DNA of 64,000 nt from Pseudomonas anuradhapurensis (GCF_014269225.2 NZ_CP077097.1:1618001-1682000); one strand, 5' to 3'; numbered from the stretch's first letter, positions 17,935 through 28,321 are shown. Program-made: numbers and translations. Notes: generated by a model not told the origin, from the letters alone.

Positions 17935-20900
17935 TCAACCGTGATGAGGTTTTTGCTCATCGGTGGATTCCAGGGCGGGTTCCTCGGCCGCTGCTGCAGC
18001 TTCCTGTGCGGCTTTGGCGGCAGCCTCGGCCTCACGCTTGCGGCGGCGCACTTCACGCGGATCGTTCGGCGCACGGCCGTTGGCCAGCATGACAGTGGCA
18101 GGTTCGGCAACCACAGGGGCTGCAACCGGGGCAGGCTCGACGACTACCGGCTCGACGACCACCGGGGCAGGCTCGGCGGCAACCACTTCTGGCTGGGCCT
18201 CGACAACCGGCGCAGGCTGTTCGGCAACCGCGGCGGTTTCGATCACGGCCGGGGCCTGTTCGATTTCACCGGCCTCGACGGCAGGTGCTTCGGTCGCAGC
18301 TTCGCTAGCCACGGCTGGCTCGGCGGCTGGTGCCGCTTCAACCACGGGCTGCGGTGCGACTTCGACCACAGGCTCGGCGCTTGCCTCGACTGCGACCACA
18401 GGCTCGCTGAACGGTTGCTCGACCACCGGTGCCACGGCAACTTCTTCCGCCTTGGCGGCTGCTTCGGCCTGCTCTACAGGCTGGGCGGCTTCGCGGTCGC
18501 CGGTTTCTGCAGCAGCGACTTCAGCGGTAGCCTGCTCGGCCTGCTGGTTGGCCTGGGCTTCGGCTTCGGCGCTGATGTTGCTGCTGGCGACAGCCGCAGT
18601 CACGGCCAGGCCCGCAGCCAGTTCGGCACCCAGCTCGGTGGCTTGGTGCTGTTGCGGCTGCTCTTCGTTGCCTTCTTCGTCGCTGCCTTCGATCAGCTCG
18701 CCATTGGCGTTGCGCTGACGCTCACGACGGTTGCTGCGACGACGCTGGCCACGGGAGCGGCGGCGTGGGCGCTCGCCATCGGTGCCTTCCTGTTCGTCCT
18801 GCAGCAACTCTTCGCTCGGCAGTTGCTCTTCGGCCAGTTCGGCAGCCTGCACGGCCGCTTCTTCGGCTGCGCGTGGCTGGCGCTCTTCTCGCGGTGGGCG
18901 CGGGGCACGTTCTTCACGGGGAGCACGCTCTTCGCGAGGGGCGCGTTCTTCACGAGGAGCACGTTCTTCGCGAGGGGCGCGTTCCTCACGAGGAGCACGC
19001 TCTTCGCGCGGGGCGCGTTCTTCGCGAGGAGCACGTTCTTCGCGCGGGGCGCGTTCTTCACGTGGAGCACGCTCTTCACGCGGAGCACGTTCCTCTCGCG
19101 GTGCACGCTCTTCGCGGGCTACACGCTCTTCACGCGGCTGACGCTCCTCGCGCTCGGCAGGGGTGGCGTCCAGCGGCTCACGCAGTTCACGCACGCGCTC
19201 TTCGCCACGGTTGCCGCGGCGGTCTTCGCGTGGCTGGCGTGGGGCACGTTCTTCACGCGGTGCACGCTCTTCGCGTGGGGCGCGTTCTTCACGTGGCGCA
19301 CGCTCTTCGCGCGGTGCACGCTCCTCGCGTGGCTGGCGCTCTTCACGTGGTGCACGCTCGGCACGCTCTTCGCGTGGCTTGCGTTCCTCGTCGCGGCGGC
19401 CGTTGCGGTTGCGGCTCTGCTGGCGGCCGTTGCGGCGTTCTTCGTTGCGCGGGCTGCGTTCGGCAGCCGGTTTTTCGGTGGCAGTGACGACCGGCGCGGC
19501 GGCAGGTTCTTCCTTGCCGGCGAACAGGCTGACCAGCGATTTCACCAGGCCCTTGAACAGGCTCGGCTCCGGCGCGCTCGGCGCAGGGGTGGCCGGTGCG
19601 GCTGGCTGCTGCTCTTCAACGGCGGTCGGAACCGGCGCATTGGCACGGGCCGGGGCGGTCTTCACCGCGGCTTCCTGGCGAACCAAGGTGCGGGTGGCCG
19701 TTGGCTGCGGTGCTTCTTCGGCTTCGGCGGCGGCGATTTCGTAGCTGGACTGGTTGCTCAGCACTTCCGGGTTGTCGTCGCGCAGGCGCTGGACTTCGAA
19801 GTGCGGGGTTTCCAGGTGGTCGTTCGGCAGGATGATGATCCGTGCACGGGTGCGCAGTTCGATCTTGGTGATCGAGTTGCGCTTCTCGTTGAGCAGGAAC
19901 GCGGCTACCGGGATCGGCACCTGGGCGCGCACTTCGGCAGTGCGGTCTTTCAGGGCTTCTTCTTCGATCAGGCGCAGGATGGCCAGCGACAGCGACTCGA
20001 CGTCGCGGATGATGCCGGTGCCGGAGCAGCGCGGGCAGACGATGCCGCTGCTTTCGCCCAGCGATGGACGCAGGCGCTGGCGGGACATTTCCAGCAGGCC
20101 GAAGCGCGAGATGCGGCCGACCTGGACGCGGGCGCGGTCGGCTTCCAGGCATTCGCGGACGCGTTCTTCCACGGCACGCTGGTTCTTCGCCGGGGTCATG
20201 TCGATGAAGTCGATGACGATCAGGCCGCCGATGTCACGCAGGCGCAGCTGGCGGGCGATTTCCTCGGCCGCTTCCAGGTTGGTCTGCAGGGCGGTTTCTT
20301 CGATGTCGCTGCCTTTGGTCGCACGCGCCGAGTTGATGTCGATGGACACCAGGGCCTCGGTGGGGTCGATCACGATCGAGCCACCGGACGGCAGGTCGAC
20401 CACGCGCTGGAAGGCGGTCTCGATCTGGCTTTCGATCTGGAAACGGTTGAACAGCGGCACGCTGTCTTCGTACAGCTTGACCTTGCTGGCGTACTGCGGC
20501 ATCACCTGGCGGATGAAGGTCAGGGCTTCTTCCTGGGCATCGATGCTGTCGATCAGCACTTCGCCGATGTCCTGGCGCAGGTAGTCGCGAATGGCGCGGA
20601 TGATGACGTTGCTTTCCTGGTAGATCAGGAACGGTGCGGCGCGGTCCTGGGACGCTTCCTTGATGGCGGTCCACAGTTGCAGCAGGTAATCGAGGTCCCA
20701 CTGCATTTCTTCGCTGCTGCGGCCAAGGCCGGCAGTGCGCACGATCAGGCCCATGTCGCCCGGCACGGTCAGGCCGTTCAGGGCTTCGCGCAGTTCGTTG
20801 CGTTCCTCGCCTTCGATGCGGCGGGAGATGCCACCGGCACGCGGGTTGTTCGGCATCAGTACCAGGTAGCGGCCGGCCAGGCTGATGAAGGTGGTGAGGG

Positions 20901-21237
20901 CGGCGCCTTTGTTGCCGCGCTCTTCCTTCTCGACCTGGACGATGACTTCCTGGCCTTCGCTCAGCACTTCCTTGATGTTGACCCGCCCTTCGGGGGCTTT
21001 CTTGAAGTATTCGCGGGAGATTTCTTTCAGCGGCAGGAAGCCGTGACGTTCGGAGCCGAAGTCGACGAAGGCGGCTTCGAGGCTGGGTTCGATGCGGGTG
21101 ATCTTGCCTTTGTAGATGTTGGCCTTTTTCTGCTCACGCGCGCCGGACTCGATGTCCAGGTCGTAGAGACGTTGGCCGTCCACCAGGGCTACACGCAACT
21201 CTTCGGGTTGAGTTGCGTTAATCAGCATTCTTTTCAT
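17935..21237 (-). CDS. rne: Ribonuclease E
   Basis: A 1100-residue endoribonuclease, core of the RNA degradosome. The catalytic half (about residues 1-510) has the S1 domain, the metal-binding aspartates Asp300 (ALVSIDINS) and Asp343 (LIVIDFIDM), and the Zn-link CPRCSG (Cys401, Cys404). The C-terminal half is low-complexity: an Arg-rich region with about a dozen tandem APREER units, then Ala/Val/Glu/Pro-rich sequence to the end, as expected for the disordered scaffold. I chose the start [10 protein letters not shown] at 21237 because homology begins there; an in-frame ATG 48 bases upstream gives residues that do not match. An 800-base leader precedes it, fitting known autoregulation of rne through its 5' UTR. 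Confidence 0.96.
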   Translation of the reverse strand: MKRMLINATQPEELRVALVDGQRLYDLDIESGAREQKKANIYKGKITRIEPSLEAAFVDFGSERHGFLPLKEISREYFKKAPEGRVNIKEVLSEGQEVIVQVEKEERGNKGAALTTFISLAGRYLVLMPNNPRAGGISRRIEGEERNELREALNGLTVPGDMGLIVRTAGLGRSSEEMQWDLDYLLQLWTAIKEASQDRAAPFLIYQESNVIIRAIRDYLRQDIGEVLIDSIDAQEEALTFIRQVMPQYASKVKLYEDSVPLFNRFQIESQIETAFQRVVDLPSGGSIVIDPTEALVSIDINSARATKGSDIEETALQTNLEAAEEIARQLRLRDIGGLIVIDFIDMTPAKNQRAVEERVRECLEADRARVQVGRISRFGLLEMSRQRLRPSLGESSGIVCPRCSGTGIIRDVESLSLAILRLIEEEALKDRTAEVRAQVPIPVAAFLLNEKRNSITKIELRTRARIIILPNDHLETPHFEVQRLRDDNPEVLSNQSSYEIAAAEAEEAPQPTATRTLVRQEAAVKTAPARANAPVPTAVEEQQPAAPATPAPSAPEPSLFKGLVKSLVSLFAGKEEPAAAPVVTATEKPAAERSPRNEERRNGRQQSRNRNGRRDEERKPREERAERAPREERQPREERAPREERAPREERAPREERAPREERAPRQPREDRRGNRGEERVRELREPLDATPAEREERQPREERVAREERAPREERAPREERAPREERAPREERAPREERAPREERAPREERAPREERAPREERAPREERAPREERAPRPPREERQPRAAEEAAVQAAELAEEQLPSEELLQDEQEGTDGERPRRRSRGQRRRSNRRERQRNANGELIEGSDEEGNEEQPQQHQATELGAELAAGLAVTAAVASSNISAEAEAQANQQAEQATAEVAAAETGDREAAQPVEQAEAAAKAEEVAVAPVVEQPFSEPVVAVEASAEPVVEVAPQPVVEAAPAAEPAVASEAATEAPAVEAGEIEQAPAVIETAAVAEQPAPVVEAQPEVVAAEPAPVVVEPVVVEPAPVAAPVVAEPATVMLANGRAPNDPREVRRRKREAEAAAKAAQEAAAAAEEPALESTDEQKPHHG
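18898..19380 (-). repeat. 18-bp tandem repeats inside rne (APREER units)
   Basis: Two blocks, about 18898-19145 and 19241-19380, made of 18-base units that encode APREER on the - strand. Third codon positions vary between units, so the array is old rather than freshly expanded. It forms the Arg-rich RNA-binding part of RNase E. Confidence 0.85.
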
Positions 21238-22033
21238 GTTGTACCGTCGGTTTCCGGGCTGCCGGAAACGGCGTTCGGCACACACGACGTCTCATGGTCG
21301 GTGCCAAGGTGCGCAAAGGGTGGCCGGGCCACCCCCGTGTCGAGCAACGTTCGGCACCAGCCGGTTGCCCAGCCTGCCGTTGTCGCGACGACGCGTCCTG
21401 TTTGCTGCGGTGCCAACAAGGCCCCGGTGGCTTCGAATTGGAATCCGAATCAACCAAGCGGGCCTTGTGCACTCAGTCAGGAGGAGGAATCAACCGTCAG
21501 CCGTGGACGCCCGGGGGCATCTGTTCAGGACCTTATCCGCTCGCCAGCCGTCAGTGGGCTGGTGGCCGGACGCGGTGCTACACGGTCCGAGGGCTGTGCA
21601 TCTCCACCCTGCACGTATCCCTGATAATTCGGGTGCTGCCGCGCGCTGAATCCGCAACGGGTTGCATTTTTCGCCAGCGCAGGTTCTGCGCTGGCGCCAT
21701 TCATGTCCAAGGCAGGTATTTCCGAAGCATTCGCCGGGCGTTGCGTGGAAGCGACGGGCGGGCAGAGGTGCAGCGAAAAGAATCGGGTAAGCAGGTGAAA
21801 CACCGCACTTGTCGTTTTTTTTCGGTCTTCTCTACACGGCGCTGGTGGCGATTCCAGGCAATTCGGTAAACTGGCGAAAACCCCGTAGGACGGCCTCGCG
21901 TCCTGGAGAATTGCGTTGGTCAGGGACCGGCTAGGAGCCTGGTGCCACTGGCCTGCCGCTTTTGGCGGCGTTCGCGACTATAGCAGCAATGATTAAGTGC
22001 TTCAATTCCATAAAAAATTGTTATGATCCCGTA
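21238..22033. other. Long divergent region between rne and rluC
   Basis: About 800 bases with no convincing gene. The rne-proximal part would be the rne 5' UTR if its promoter is distal, as in E. coli, where the UTR mediates RNase E autoregulation. I cannot place the rne promoter with confidence. The rluC promoter is at the right end (see 22022-22027). Confidence 0.5.
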
Positions 22034-22036
22034 ATG
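22022..22036 (+). promoter_or_regulatory. -10 element of rluC, placing the transcript start at or next to the ATG
   Basis: TATGAT (22022-22027) lies only 6 bases before the rluC ATG, and no ribosome-binding sequence is present in the 20 bases upstream. Transcription normally starts 6-8 bases after the -10 end, which would be at the ATG itself, so the mRNA may be leaderless. The -35 match is weak (TTCAAT, 22001-22006). Confidence 0.5.
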
Positions 22037-22990
22037 ACGACCAATACCCCCCCGACTTCCGGCGTTCAGCTGATCGAAGTCGCGCCGGAACTTGCCGGCC
22101 AACGCATCGACAATTTCCTTATCACGGCCCTCAAGGGCGTGCCCAAGACGCTGGTCTACCGCATCCTGCGCAAGGGTGAAGTGCGGGTCAACAAGGGCCG
22201 CGTCAAGCCGGAATACAAGATCCAGGCTGGCGACATCGTGCGGGTACCGCCGGTCCGCCTGCCCGAGCGCGACGAGCCGGCTCCGGTGGCCCAGGGCCTG
22301 CTGCAGCGCCTGGAAGCTGCCATCGTCTACGAAGACAAGGCGCTGATCGTGATGAACAAGCCGGCCGGCATCGCCGTGCATGGCGGCAGCGGCCTGAGCT
22401 TTGGCGTGATCGAGGCGCTGCGCCAGCTGCGCCCGGATGCCAAGGAACTGGAGCTGGTGCACCGCCTGGATCGCGACACCTCCGGCCTGCTGATGATTGC
22501 CAAGAAGCGCAGCATGCTGCGCCACCTGCATGCTGCGCTGCGCGGTGATGGTGTCGACAAGCGCTACATGGCGCTGGTGCGCGGCCACTGGCCGACGTCG
22601 AAGAAGCAGGTCAGCGCGCCGTTGCTCAAGAGCAACCTGCGTTCCGGCGAGCGCATGGTCGAGGTCAACGATGAAGGCAAGGAAGCCTTGACCCTGTTCC
22701 GCGTGCTGCGCCGCTTTGGCGAGTTCGCCACCATTGTCGAGGCGCGCCCGATCACCGGCCGTACCCACCAGATCCGCGTGCACACCCTGCATGCCGGGCA
22801 TATGATCGCCGGCGACAGCAAGTACGGCGATGAAGACTTCAGCCGCGAAATTCGCGAGCTGGGTGGCAAGCGCCTGTTCCTGCATGCCTACGCGCTGACC
22901 GTGCCGCTGCCGGACGGCGGCGAGCTGAAGCTCGAGGCGCCGGTGGATGAGGTGTGGGCGAAAACCGTTGAGCGGCTGAGTGCATCCTGA
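22034..22990 (+). CDS. rluC: 23S rRNA pseudouridine synthase RluC
   Basis: A 318-residue enzyme that makes pseudouridines 955, 2504 and 2580 in 23S rRNA (E. coli numbering). An S4 domain at about residues 22-80 precedes the RluA-type catalytic domain with HRLDRDTSG (catalytic Asp146; Asp144 in E. coli RluC) and [15 protein letters not shown] chose [10 protein letters not shown] at 22034; the open frame continues 5' but has no ribosome site there either. It is divergent from rne, the classic rne/rluC pairing. Confidence 0.95.
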   Translation: MTTNTPPTSGVQLIEVAPELAGQRIDNFLITALKGVPKTLVYRILRKGEVRVNKGRVKPEYKIQAGDIVRVPPVRLPERDEPAPVAQGLLQRLEAAIVYEDKALIVMNKPAGIAVHGGSGLSFGVIEALRQLRPDAKELELVHRLDRDTSGLLMIAKKRSMLRHLHAALRGDGVDKRYMALVRGHWPTSKKQVSAPLLKSNLRSGERMVEVNDEGKEALTLFRVLRRFGEFATIVEARPITGRTHQIRVHTLHAGHMIAGDSKYGDEDFSREIRELGGKRLFLHAYALTVPLPDGGELKLEAPVDEVWAKTVERLSAS

Positions 22991-22993
22991 CCT

Positions 22994-23668
22994 ATGAAAA
23001 AGGGCTATGAGCTACTGATCTTCGACTGGGATGGCACGTTGGCCGACTCCATCGGGCGCATCGTCGAGGCCATGAACGCCGCCGCCGAGCGTGCCGGCGA
23101 GGGGCAAAGCAGCGATGATGCGATCAAGGGCATCATCGGCCTGGCCCTGGGCGAGGCGATCCACACCCTGTACCCGCACCTGGCGCCTGCACAAGTCGAA
23201 AGCTTCCGTCAGCACTATGCCGATATCTACATGGCCCTGGATCAGCAGCCCTCGCCGCTGTTCGATGGCGTGGTGGAGTCGCTGGATGCCTTCCGTGCCG
23301 AGGGTTACCGCCTGGCGGTGGCCACCGGCAAGGCACGCCGTGGGCTGGACCGGGTGCTCAAGGCCAATGGTTGGGAGCAGTTCTTCGACATCACCCGCGC
23401 CGCCGACGAGACCCGTGGCAAGCCGCACCCGCGCATGCTCGAGGAAATTCTCGGTCATTGTGGTGTCGAAGCGGGGCGTGCGCTGATGATCGGCGATTCG
23501 GCGTTCGACCTGCAGATGGCCAGCAATGCCGGCATGCATTCGGCGGCCGTGGGCTATGGTGCCATGTCGCTGCAGGCGCTGGCCGAGTTCGGGCCGCAGG
23601 TATGCATCGATCACTTTTCCCAGTTGCGCGAGTGGCTGGGCGGTTCCGCAATTCCTTTTCCAAGGTAG
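22994..23668 (+). CDS. HAD-superfamily phosphatase (subfamily IA)
   Basis: A 224-residue hydrolase with motif I DWDGTLADS (nucleophile Asp11, acid/base Asp13), motif II AVATGK, and motif III/IV GKPHPRML plus MIGDSAFDLQMA. These mark a phosphoglycolate-phosphatase-like HAD-IA enzyme; the substrate is not determinable. It begins 3 bases after the rluC stop and precedes sppA by 6 bases, so the three are one operon (PA2975-PA2973 order). Confidence 0.9.
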   Translation: MKKGYELLIFDWDGTLADSIGRIVEAMNAAAERAGEGQSSDDAIKGIIGLALGEAIHTLYPHLAPAQVESFRQHYADIYMALDQQPSPLFDGVVESLDAFRAEGYRLAVATGKARRGLDRVLKANGWEQFFDITRAADETRGKPHPRMLEEILGHCGVEAGRALMIGDSAFDLQMASNAGMHSAAVGYGAMSLQALAEFGPQVCIDHFSQLREWLGGSAIPFPR

Positions 23669-23674
23669 GTAAGC

Positions 23675-24664
23675 ATGGCAGACGAATGGAAAGCCCCTGA
23701 GACCGAACCCGACGAGCGCGAAGCGCGCAACAGCTGGCGGCTGCTGGAAAAGACCCTGTTGGCGAACGTCCAGGAGCATCGCCGGACGCGTCGCTGGGGG
23801 ATCTTCTTCAAGCTGCTGACCTTCGTCTACCTGTTCGGCATCCTGGCGTTGTTCACGCCGCTGATGGACATGGACAAGGCCGCGTCGCGCAATGTCAGCC
23901 ATACCGCGTTGGTCGAAGTGCGCGGCATGATTGCCGATCAGGAGTCGGCCAGCGCCGACAACATCGTCAAGGGCTTGCGCGAGGCGTTCAAGGACAGCAA
24001 GACCAAGGCGGTAGTGCTGCGTATCAACAGCCCGGGTGGCAGCCCGGTGCAGGCGGGCTACGTGTATGACGAAATCCGCCGCCTGCGCGCCGAGTATCCG
24101 GCCATCAAGCTGTATGCGGTGATCACTGACCTGGGCGCTTCCGGTGCTTACTACATTGCCAGTGCGGCGGACGAGATCTACGCCGACAAGGCCAGCCTGG
24201 TGGGCTCCATCGGCGTGACGGCGGCGGGTTACGGCTTTGTTGGCACCATGGAGAAGCTGGGCGTCGAGCGGCGGGCCTATACCTCGGGCGAGCACAAGGC
24301 CTTCCTCGACCCGTTCTCGCCGGAAAAACCTGACGAGACCCGCTTCTGGCAAGGTGTGCTGGATGTCACCCACAAGCAATTCATCGCCATGGTCAAGCAA
24401 GGGCGCGGCGAACGCCTGAAGGACAAGGACCACCCTGAGCTGTTCAGTGGCCTGGTCTGGTCGGGTGAGCAGGCCAAGGAGCTGGGCTTGGTCGATGGGC
24501 TGGGCAGTGCCAGCTACGTGGCGCGGGAAATCGTTGGCGAAAAAGAGCTGGTGGATTTCACCGTGCAGGAATCGCCGCTCGATCGCTTCTCCAAGCGCGT
24601 AGGGGCCAGCGTGGCCGAGCACCTGGCCATGTGGATGGGGTTCCAGGGGCCGCAGTTGCGCTGA
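23675..24664 (+). CDS. sppA: Signal peptide peptidase, S49 family (SppA, short form)
   Basis: A 329-residue inner-membrane serine protease that degrades cleaved signal peptides. It has a cytoplasmic N-tail, one membrane helix at about residues 43-63, and a single S49 domain. Ser156 in LGASGAYYIAS and Lys208 in SGEHKAF are spaced 52 residues apart, exactly as the Ser147/Lys199 dyad of Bacillus SppA. GSIGV follows, as in the family. It is the short (single-domain) form, unlike E. coli SppA. It closes the rluC operon. Confidence 0.93.
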   Translation: MADEWKAPETEPDEREARNSWRLLEKTLLANVQEHRRTRRWGIFFKLLTFVYLFGILALFTPLMDMDKAASRNVSHTALVEVRGMIADQESASADNIVKGLREAFKDSKTKAVVLRINSPGGSPVQAGYVYDEIRRLRAEYPAIKLYAVITDLGASGAYYIASAADEIYADKASLVGSIGVTAAGYGFVGTMEKLGVERRAYTSGEHKAFLDPFSPEKPDETRFWQGVLDVTHKQFIAMVKQGRGERLKDKDHPELFSGLVWSGEQAKELGLVDGLGSASYVAREIVGEKELVDFTVQESPLDRFSKRVGASVAEHLAMWMGFQGPQLR

Positions 24665-24701
24665 ACCGAGATTGCCGGGGCCGCAACGCGGCCCTAGGGT
24701 C

Positions 24702-25280
24702 TCAAGGGATGGCCATGCCTTCCCTGGTCAGCATATCCACCAGCCGAATCAAAGGCAGCCCGATCAGGCTGGTCGCATCGCACCCGTGCGTGCTCTGGAA
24801 CAGGCTCACCCCCAGCCCCTCCGCCTTGAAGCTGCCAGCGCAATCCAGCGGCTGTTCTGCCGCCACATAGCGCTCCACCTGCTCGCGGCTCAGTTCACGC
24901 AATGTCACGGTAAACGGCACGCAATCCACCTGGCATTGCCCGGTGGCGCTGTTCAGTAGTGCCAGCCCGGTCAGAAAACTCACCTGTTGCCCGCTGCACT
25001 CCAGCAATTGCTCGCAGGCGCGCTCGAAGGTGTGCGGCTTGCCCAGTACCTGTTCGCCCAGCACCGCAACCTGGTCCGAACCAATGATCAGGTGTGCGGG
25101 GTGGCTGCTGGCCAGCGCTTGTGCCTTCTGCCTGGCCAGGCGCCGCACCAGGTCCGCTGCTGGTTCGCCAGGCAGGCGCTGTTCGTCTATGTCAGGGCTT
25201 GCCCAGCTGAAGGGCAGGCGCAGCCGTGCGAGCAGTTCGCGGCGATAGGCAGAGCTGGAAGCCAGTAACAGAGGAAGCAT
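24702..25280 (-). CDS. Maf-family nucleoside triphosphate pyrophosphatase (YceF-like)
   Basis: A 192-residue Maf protein, likely hydrolysing modified nucleotides such as m7GTP to prevent their use. The N-terminal motif LLASSSAYRRELL is the Maf signature, and SDQVAVL and the SFKAEGLG segment follow in order. I chose MLPLLLASSS at 25280, with GGAG 6 bases upstream; a longer frame would add nine residues before the signature. It is divergent from yceD, as in the yceF/yceD-rpmF locus of gamma-proteobacteria. Confidence 0.92.
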   Translation of the reverse strand: MLPLLLASSSAYRRELLARLRLPFSWASPDIDEQRLPGEPAADLVRRLARQKAQALASSHPAHLIIGSDQVAVLGEQVLGKPHTFERACEQLLECSGQQVSFLTGLALLNSATGQCQVDCVPFTVTLRELSREQVERYVAAEQPLDCAGSFKAEGLGVSLFQSTHGCDATSLIGLPLIRLVDMLTREGMAIP

Positions 25281-25339
25281 GGTAGACTCCTGGATCGGTT
25301 GAACCAAATTCTATCACGCACGATGCCGCCGAATTTCCT

Positions 25340-25368
25340 TTGACAGGGGCGGGGGGCATCCCTAGAAT
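25340..25368 (+). promoter_or_regulatory. Consensus promoter of the yceD-rpmF-plsX genes, nearly abutting the start codon
   Basis: TTGACA (25340-25345), a 17-base spacer, TAGAAT (25363-25368), and then the yceD ATG at 25378. Only 9 bases separate the -10 and the ATG, so the leader would be 0-4 bases and holds no ribosome site. Confidence 0.85.
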
Positions 25369-25377
25369 GCTGCGCCT

Positions 25378-25905
25378 ATGTTGAATGACCCGATTCCACC
25401 TCACGTTGACCCGCGCAAATTGGCTGATCGCGGCGTAACCATCAACGGTTCGCTGCAACTCGCTGATTTGGAAAGACTCTGCGACCCGCTTTCCGACAAT
25501 GTCGGTACGGTGCAGGCGAAGTTCGATTTTGAACGAGATGAACAGCACGTAGTGGTTATCCACAGCGAGCTGGACGTCGAGGTCAAGATGGTTTGCCAGC
25601 GTTGTCTTGAGCTGGTCACCCTGCCGATCCACAGCGAATGTACATACGCCGTGGTGAAGGAGGGTGCGAATACCCAGTCGTTGCCGAAAGGCTATGACGT
25701 GCTGGAACTGGGCGAAGATCCATTGGATCTGCAGGCATTGATCGAGGAAGAGCTTCTGCTCGCCTTGCCGATCGTGCCTGCTCACCATCCGGAAGAATGC
25801 CAGCAGCCGGCGGGCGCAGACGAGCCCGAATCGAGCAAGGACGAGGTATCGCGGTCCAACCCGTTCAGTGTTTTGGCGCAGTTAAAGCGTGACCCAAACG
25901 TTTAG
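25378..25905 (+). CDS. yceD: YceD/DUF177 protein (23S rRNA accumulation protein)
   Basis: A 175-residue protein of the DUF177 family, which in bacteria and plastids is needed for 23S rRNA accumulation. It shows the conserved cysteine pair CQRC (in MVCQRCLELV) and the acidic EDPLDLQALIEEELLLALP segment. It is directly upstream of rpmF (13-base gap), the universal yceD-rpmF arrangement. Its promoter suggests a leaderless or near-leaderless message. Length is normal. Confidence 0.93.
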   Translation: MLNDPIPPHVDPRKLADRGVTINGSLQLADLERLCDPLSDNVGTVQAKFDFERDEQHVVVIHSELDVEVKMVCQRCLELVTLPIHSECTYAVVKEGANTQSLPKGYDVLELGEDPLDLQALIEEELLLALPIVPAHHPEECQQPAGADEPESSKDEVSRSNPFSVLAQLKRDPNV

Positions 25906-25918
25906 GAGTTAATCAATT

Positions 25919-26101
25919 ATGGCTGTTCAGCAGAACAAAAAATCCCGCTCTGCCCGTGACATGCGCCGTTCGCACGACGCCCTGTCGGAAAACGCGCTGT
26001 CGGTAGAGAAAACCACCGGTGAAGTACACCTGCGTCACCACGTTTCGCCAGAAGGCGTATACCGTGGTCGCAAAGTGATCGACAAGGGCGCTGACGAGTA
26101 A
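25919..26101 (+). CDS. rpmF: 50S ribosomal protein L32
   Basis: A 60-residue basic protein starting [20 protein letters not shown], a clear L32. It carries no zinc-binding cysteines, so it is the cysteine-free form. AGGAG lies upstream (TTAGGAGTTAATC). plsX follows after three bases. Confidence 0.98.
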
Positions 26102-26104
26102 TCC

Positions 26105-27115
26105 TTGTCCGCTCAGATCATCGCGATCGACGCAATGGGCGGGGACTTCGGTCCCCGCAGCATTGTCCAGGCTAGCATTGCCTGCCTTTCGGCTACTCCC
26201 TCGCTGCACCTGACCCTCGTCGGTCAACCCTCCCTCCTTGAAGATCTTGTCAGCGGCCTTGCGGCTGCGGATCGCGCGCGCCTGCAAATTGTGGCCGCCA
26301 GCGAGGTGGTCGGCATGGATGAGCGGCCGTCCCAGGCGCTGCGTGGCAAGCCCGACTCGTCGATGCGCATCGCCCTCGAACTGGTGCGCGATGGCAAGGC
26401 GCAGGCCTGTGTCAGTGCCGGCAACACTGGTGCGTTGATGGCGCTGTCGCGGTTCGTGCTCAAGACCCTGCCGGGTATCGATCGGCCGGCCATGGTGGCG
26501 GCGATCCCGACCCAGTCCGGCTATTGCCAGCTGCTCGACCTGGGGGCCAACGTCGACTGCAGTGCGGAAAACCTCTACCAGTTCGCCGTGATGGGCTCGG
26601 TGGCTGCGCAAGCCCTGGGCGTGCACAGGCCGCGCGTGGCGCTGCTGAACATCGGCACCGAGGACATCAAGGGCAACCAGCAGGTCAAGCTGGCGGCCAG
26701 CCTGTTGCAGAACGCTCGCGGGCTCAACTATGTGGGCTTCGTCGAGGGCGATGGGTTGTATCGTGGCGAGGCGGACGTGGTGGTTTGCGACGGCTTCGTC
26801 GGCAACATCCTGCTCAAGTCCAGTGAGGGCCTGGCAACGATGATCGGTGCGCGCATCGAGCAGTTGTTCAAGGGTGGCGTGTTGGCGCGGATGGCCGGGG
26901 CCATGGCGATGCCGCTGCTCAAGCGTCTGCAGGCCGACCTGGCGCCAGCGCGGCACAATGGGGCGAGCTTCCTCGGGTTGCAGGGCATCGTCATCAAGAG
27001 CCATGGCTCGGCGGGCGTGCAGGGCTTCCAGAGTGCCATCCAGCGGGCGTTGATCGAAATCCAGGAGAACCTGCCGCAGCGTTTGCATGGGCGGTTGGAG
27101 GATTTGCTCCTGTAG
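26105..27115 (+). CDS. plsX: Phosphate acyltransferase PlsX
   Basis: A 336-residue enzyme that converts acyl-ACP to acyl-phosphate in phospholipid synthesis. It opens with [17 protein letters not shown], the invariant N-terminal motif, and contains [18 protein letters not shown] and [15 protein letters not shown]. The only start that keeps the N-terminal motif is the TTG at 26105, three bases after the rpmF stop. A rare start plus tight coupling suggests reinitiation from rpmF translation. It leads into the fab cluster. Confidence 0.95.
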   Translation: MSAQIIAIDAMGGDFGPRSIVQASIACLSATPSLHLTLVGQPSLLEDLVSGLAAADRARLQIVAASEVVGMDERPSQALRGKPDSSMRIALELVRDGKAQACVSAGNTGALMALSRFVLKTLPGIDRPAMVAAIPTQSGYCQLLDLGANVDCSAENLYQFAVMGSVAAQALGVHRPRVALLNIGTEDIKGNQQVKLAASLLQNARGLNYVGFVEGDGLYRGEADVVVCDGFVGNILLKSSEGLATMIGARIEQLFKGGVLARMAGAMAMPLLKRLQADLAPARHNGASFLGLQGIVIKSHGSAGVQGFQSAIQRALIEIQENLPQRLHGRLEDLLL

Positions 27116-27116
27116 C

Positions 27117-27222
27117 TGTGTCGGCCCCCTTCGCGGGCTTGCCCGCTCCCGCAGGATTGCCAGAGGGCTGAAGATTGTGGGGCGTCTGTGGGAGCGGGCA
27201 AGCCCGCGAAGGGGCCGACACA
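27117..27222. repeat. Paired REP palindrome between plsX and fabD
   Basis: Arms at 27117-27154 and 27186-27222 have the core TTCGCGGGCTTGCCCGCTCC and a 31-base spacer. It sits 2 bases after the plsX stop, where a doublet could act as a 3'-end mRNA stabiliser or an attenuator before fabD. Confidence 0.85.
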
Positions 27223-27367
27223 GGTAAACAAAGACTTTAGGCATATCGCCGATGAAGTGCTTAAATGTGACCGCTCAGGTGGAGTCTCCATCCAAGCTTT
27301 CAGATTCCGCGCCTGGCCCAGGGCCTGGCGCACCCTATCCGACGACAAGATCATAAGGGCTTGTTCA

Positions 27368-28306
27368 ATGTCTGCATCTCTCGCATTCGTCTTTCCCGGT
27401 CAAGGTTCCCAGTCGCTGGGCATGCTCGCCGAGCTCGGCGCCGAGAAGCCAGTGATCATCGAGACCTTCAAGGAAGCCTCCGAGGCGCTCGGTTACGACC
27501 TGTGGAAGCTGGTCCAGCAAGGCCCGGAAGAACAGCTCAACCAGACCGACAAGACCCAGCCGGCCATCCTCACCGCCTCCGTCGCGCTGTGGCGCCTGTG
27601 GCTGGAAGAGGGCGGTGCGCGGCCGGCGTTCGTTTGCGGTCATAGCCTGGGCGAGTACAGCGCCCTGGTTGCCGCTGGCAGCATCAGCTTGAAGGACGCC
27701 GTACGCCTGGTCGAACGCCGTGGCCAGCTGATGCAGGAAGCCGTGCCGGCCGGCCATGGTGCCATGGCTGCCATTCTCGGCCTGGATGACGACGTGGTGG
27801 TTGCAATCTGCGCCGAAGCGGCTGAAGACCAGGTGGTCAGCGCGGTCAACTTCAACTCGCCAGGCCAGGTGGTCATCGCCGGCAACAAGGCCGCGGTAGA
27901 CCGTGCCATGGAGCTGTGCAAGGCCAAGGGTGCCAAGCGCGCCCTGCCGCTGGCGGTCAGCGTGCCGTCGCACTGCGCGCTGATGAAGCCGGCTGCCGAG
28001 CGCTTTGCCGAGTCGGTCAACGCCATCGAGTGGAAGGCCCCGCAGATTCCGGTTGTGCAGAACGTCACCGCCGCCGTCGCCGCTGACCTCGACGCCCTCA
28101 AGCAGGACCTGCTGGCGCAGCTGTACCAGCCGGTGCGCTGGGTCGAGTGCGTGCAGACCCTGGCGGCGAACGGTGCCGTCAACCTGGTCGAGTGCGGCCC
28201 AGGCAAGGTGCTGGCCGGCCTGAACAAGCGTTGCGCCGATGGTGTTACCACCTACAACCTCAATACCCCTGACGCCGTCGCCGCCACCCGTGCGGCGCTG
28301 GCCTGA
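27368..28306 (+). CDS. fabD: Malonyl-CoA:ACP transacylase FabD
   Basis: A 312-residue enzyme that loads malonyl groups on ACP. The nucleophile Ser93 is in GHSLGEYSALV and the catalytic His202 in VPSHCALMKP (E. coli Ser92/His201). FPGQGSQS is at the N-terminus. The ATG at 27368 fits homology; the open frame further 5' runs through the REP. It is the first gene of fabD-fabG, separated from plsX by 252 bases, so it may have its own promoter. Confidence 0.96.
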   Translation: MSASLAFVFPGQGSQSLGMLAELGAEKPVIIETFKEASEALGYDLWKLVQQGPEEQLNQTDKTQPAILTASVALWRLWLEEGGARPAFVCGHSLGEYSALVAAGSISLKDAVRLVERRGQLMQEAVPAGHGAMAAILGLDDDVVVAICAEAAEDQVVSAVNFNSPGQVVIAGNKAAVDRAMELCKAKGAKRALPLAVSVPSHCALMKPAAERFAESVNAIEWKAPQIPVVQNVTAAVAADLDALKQDLLAQLYQPVRWVECVQTLAANGAVNLVECGPGKVLAGLNKRCADGVTTYNLNTPDAVAATRAALA

Positions 28307-28321
28307 TTTGGAGAAGCTTGC

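Noticed and set aside
17941..21624. A 1227-codon open frame on the strand opposite rne
   Set aside because: It is the antisense of rne in a GC-rich, repeat-rich gene. The translated product is low-complexity (Phe/Gly/Arg-rich) without any domain, and rne is certain.
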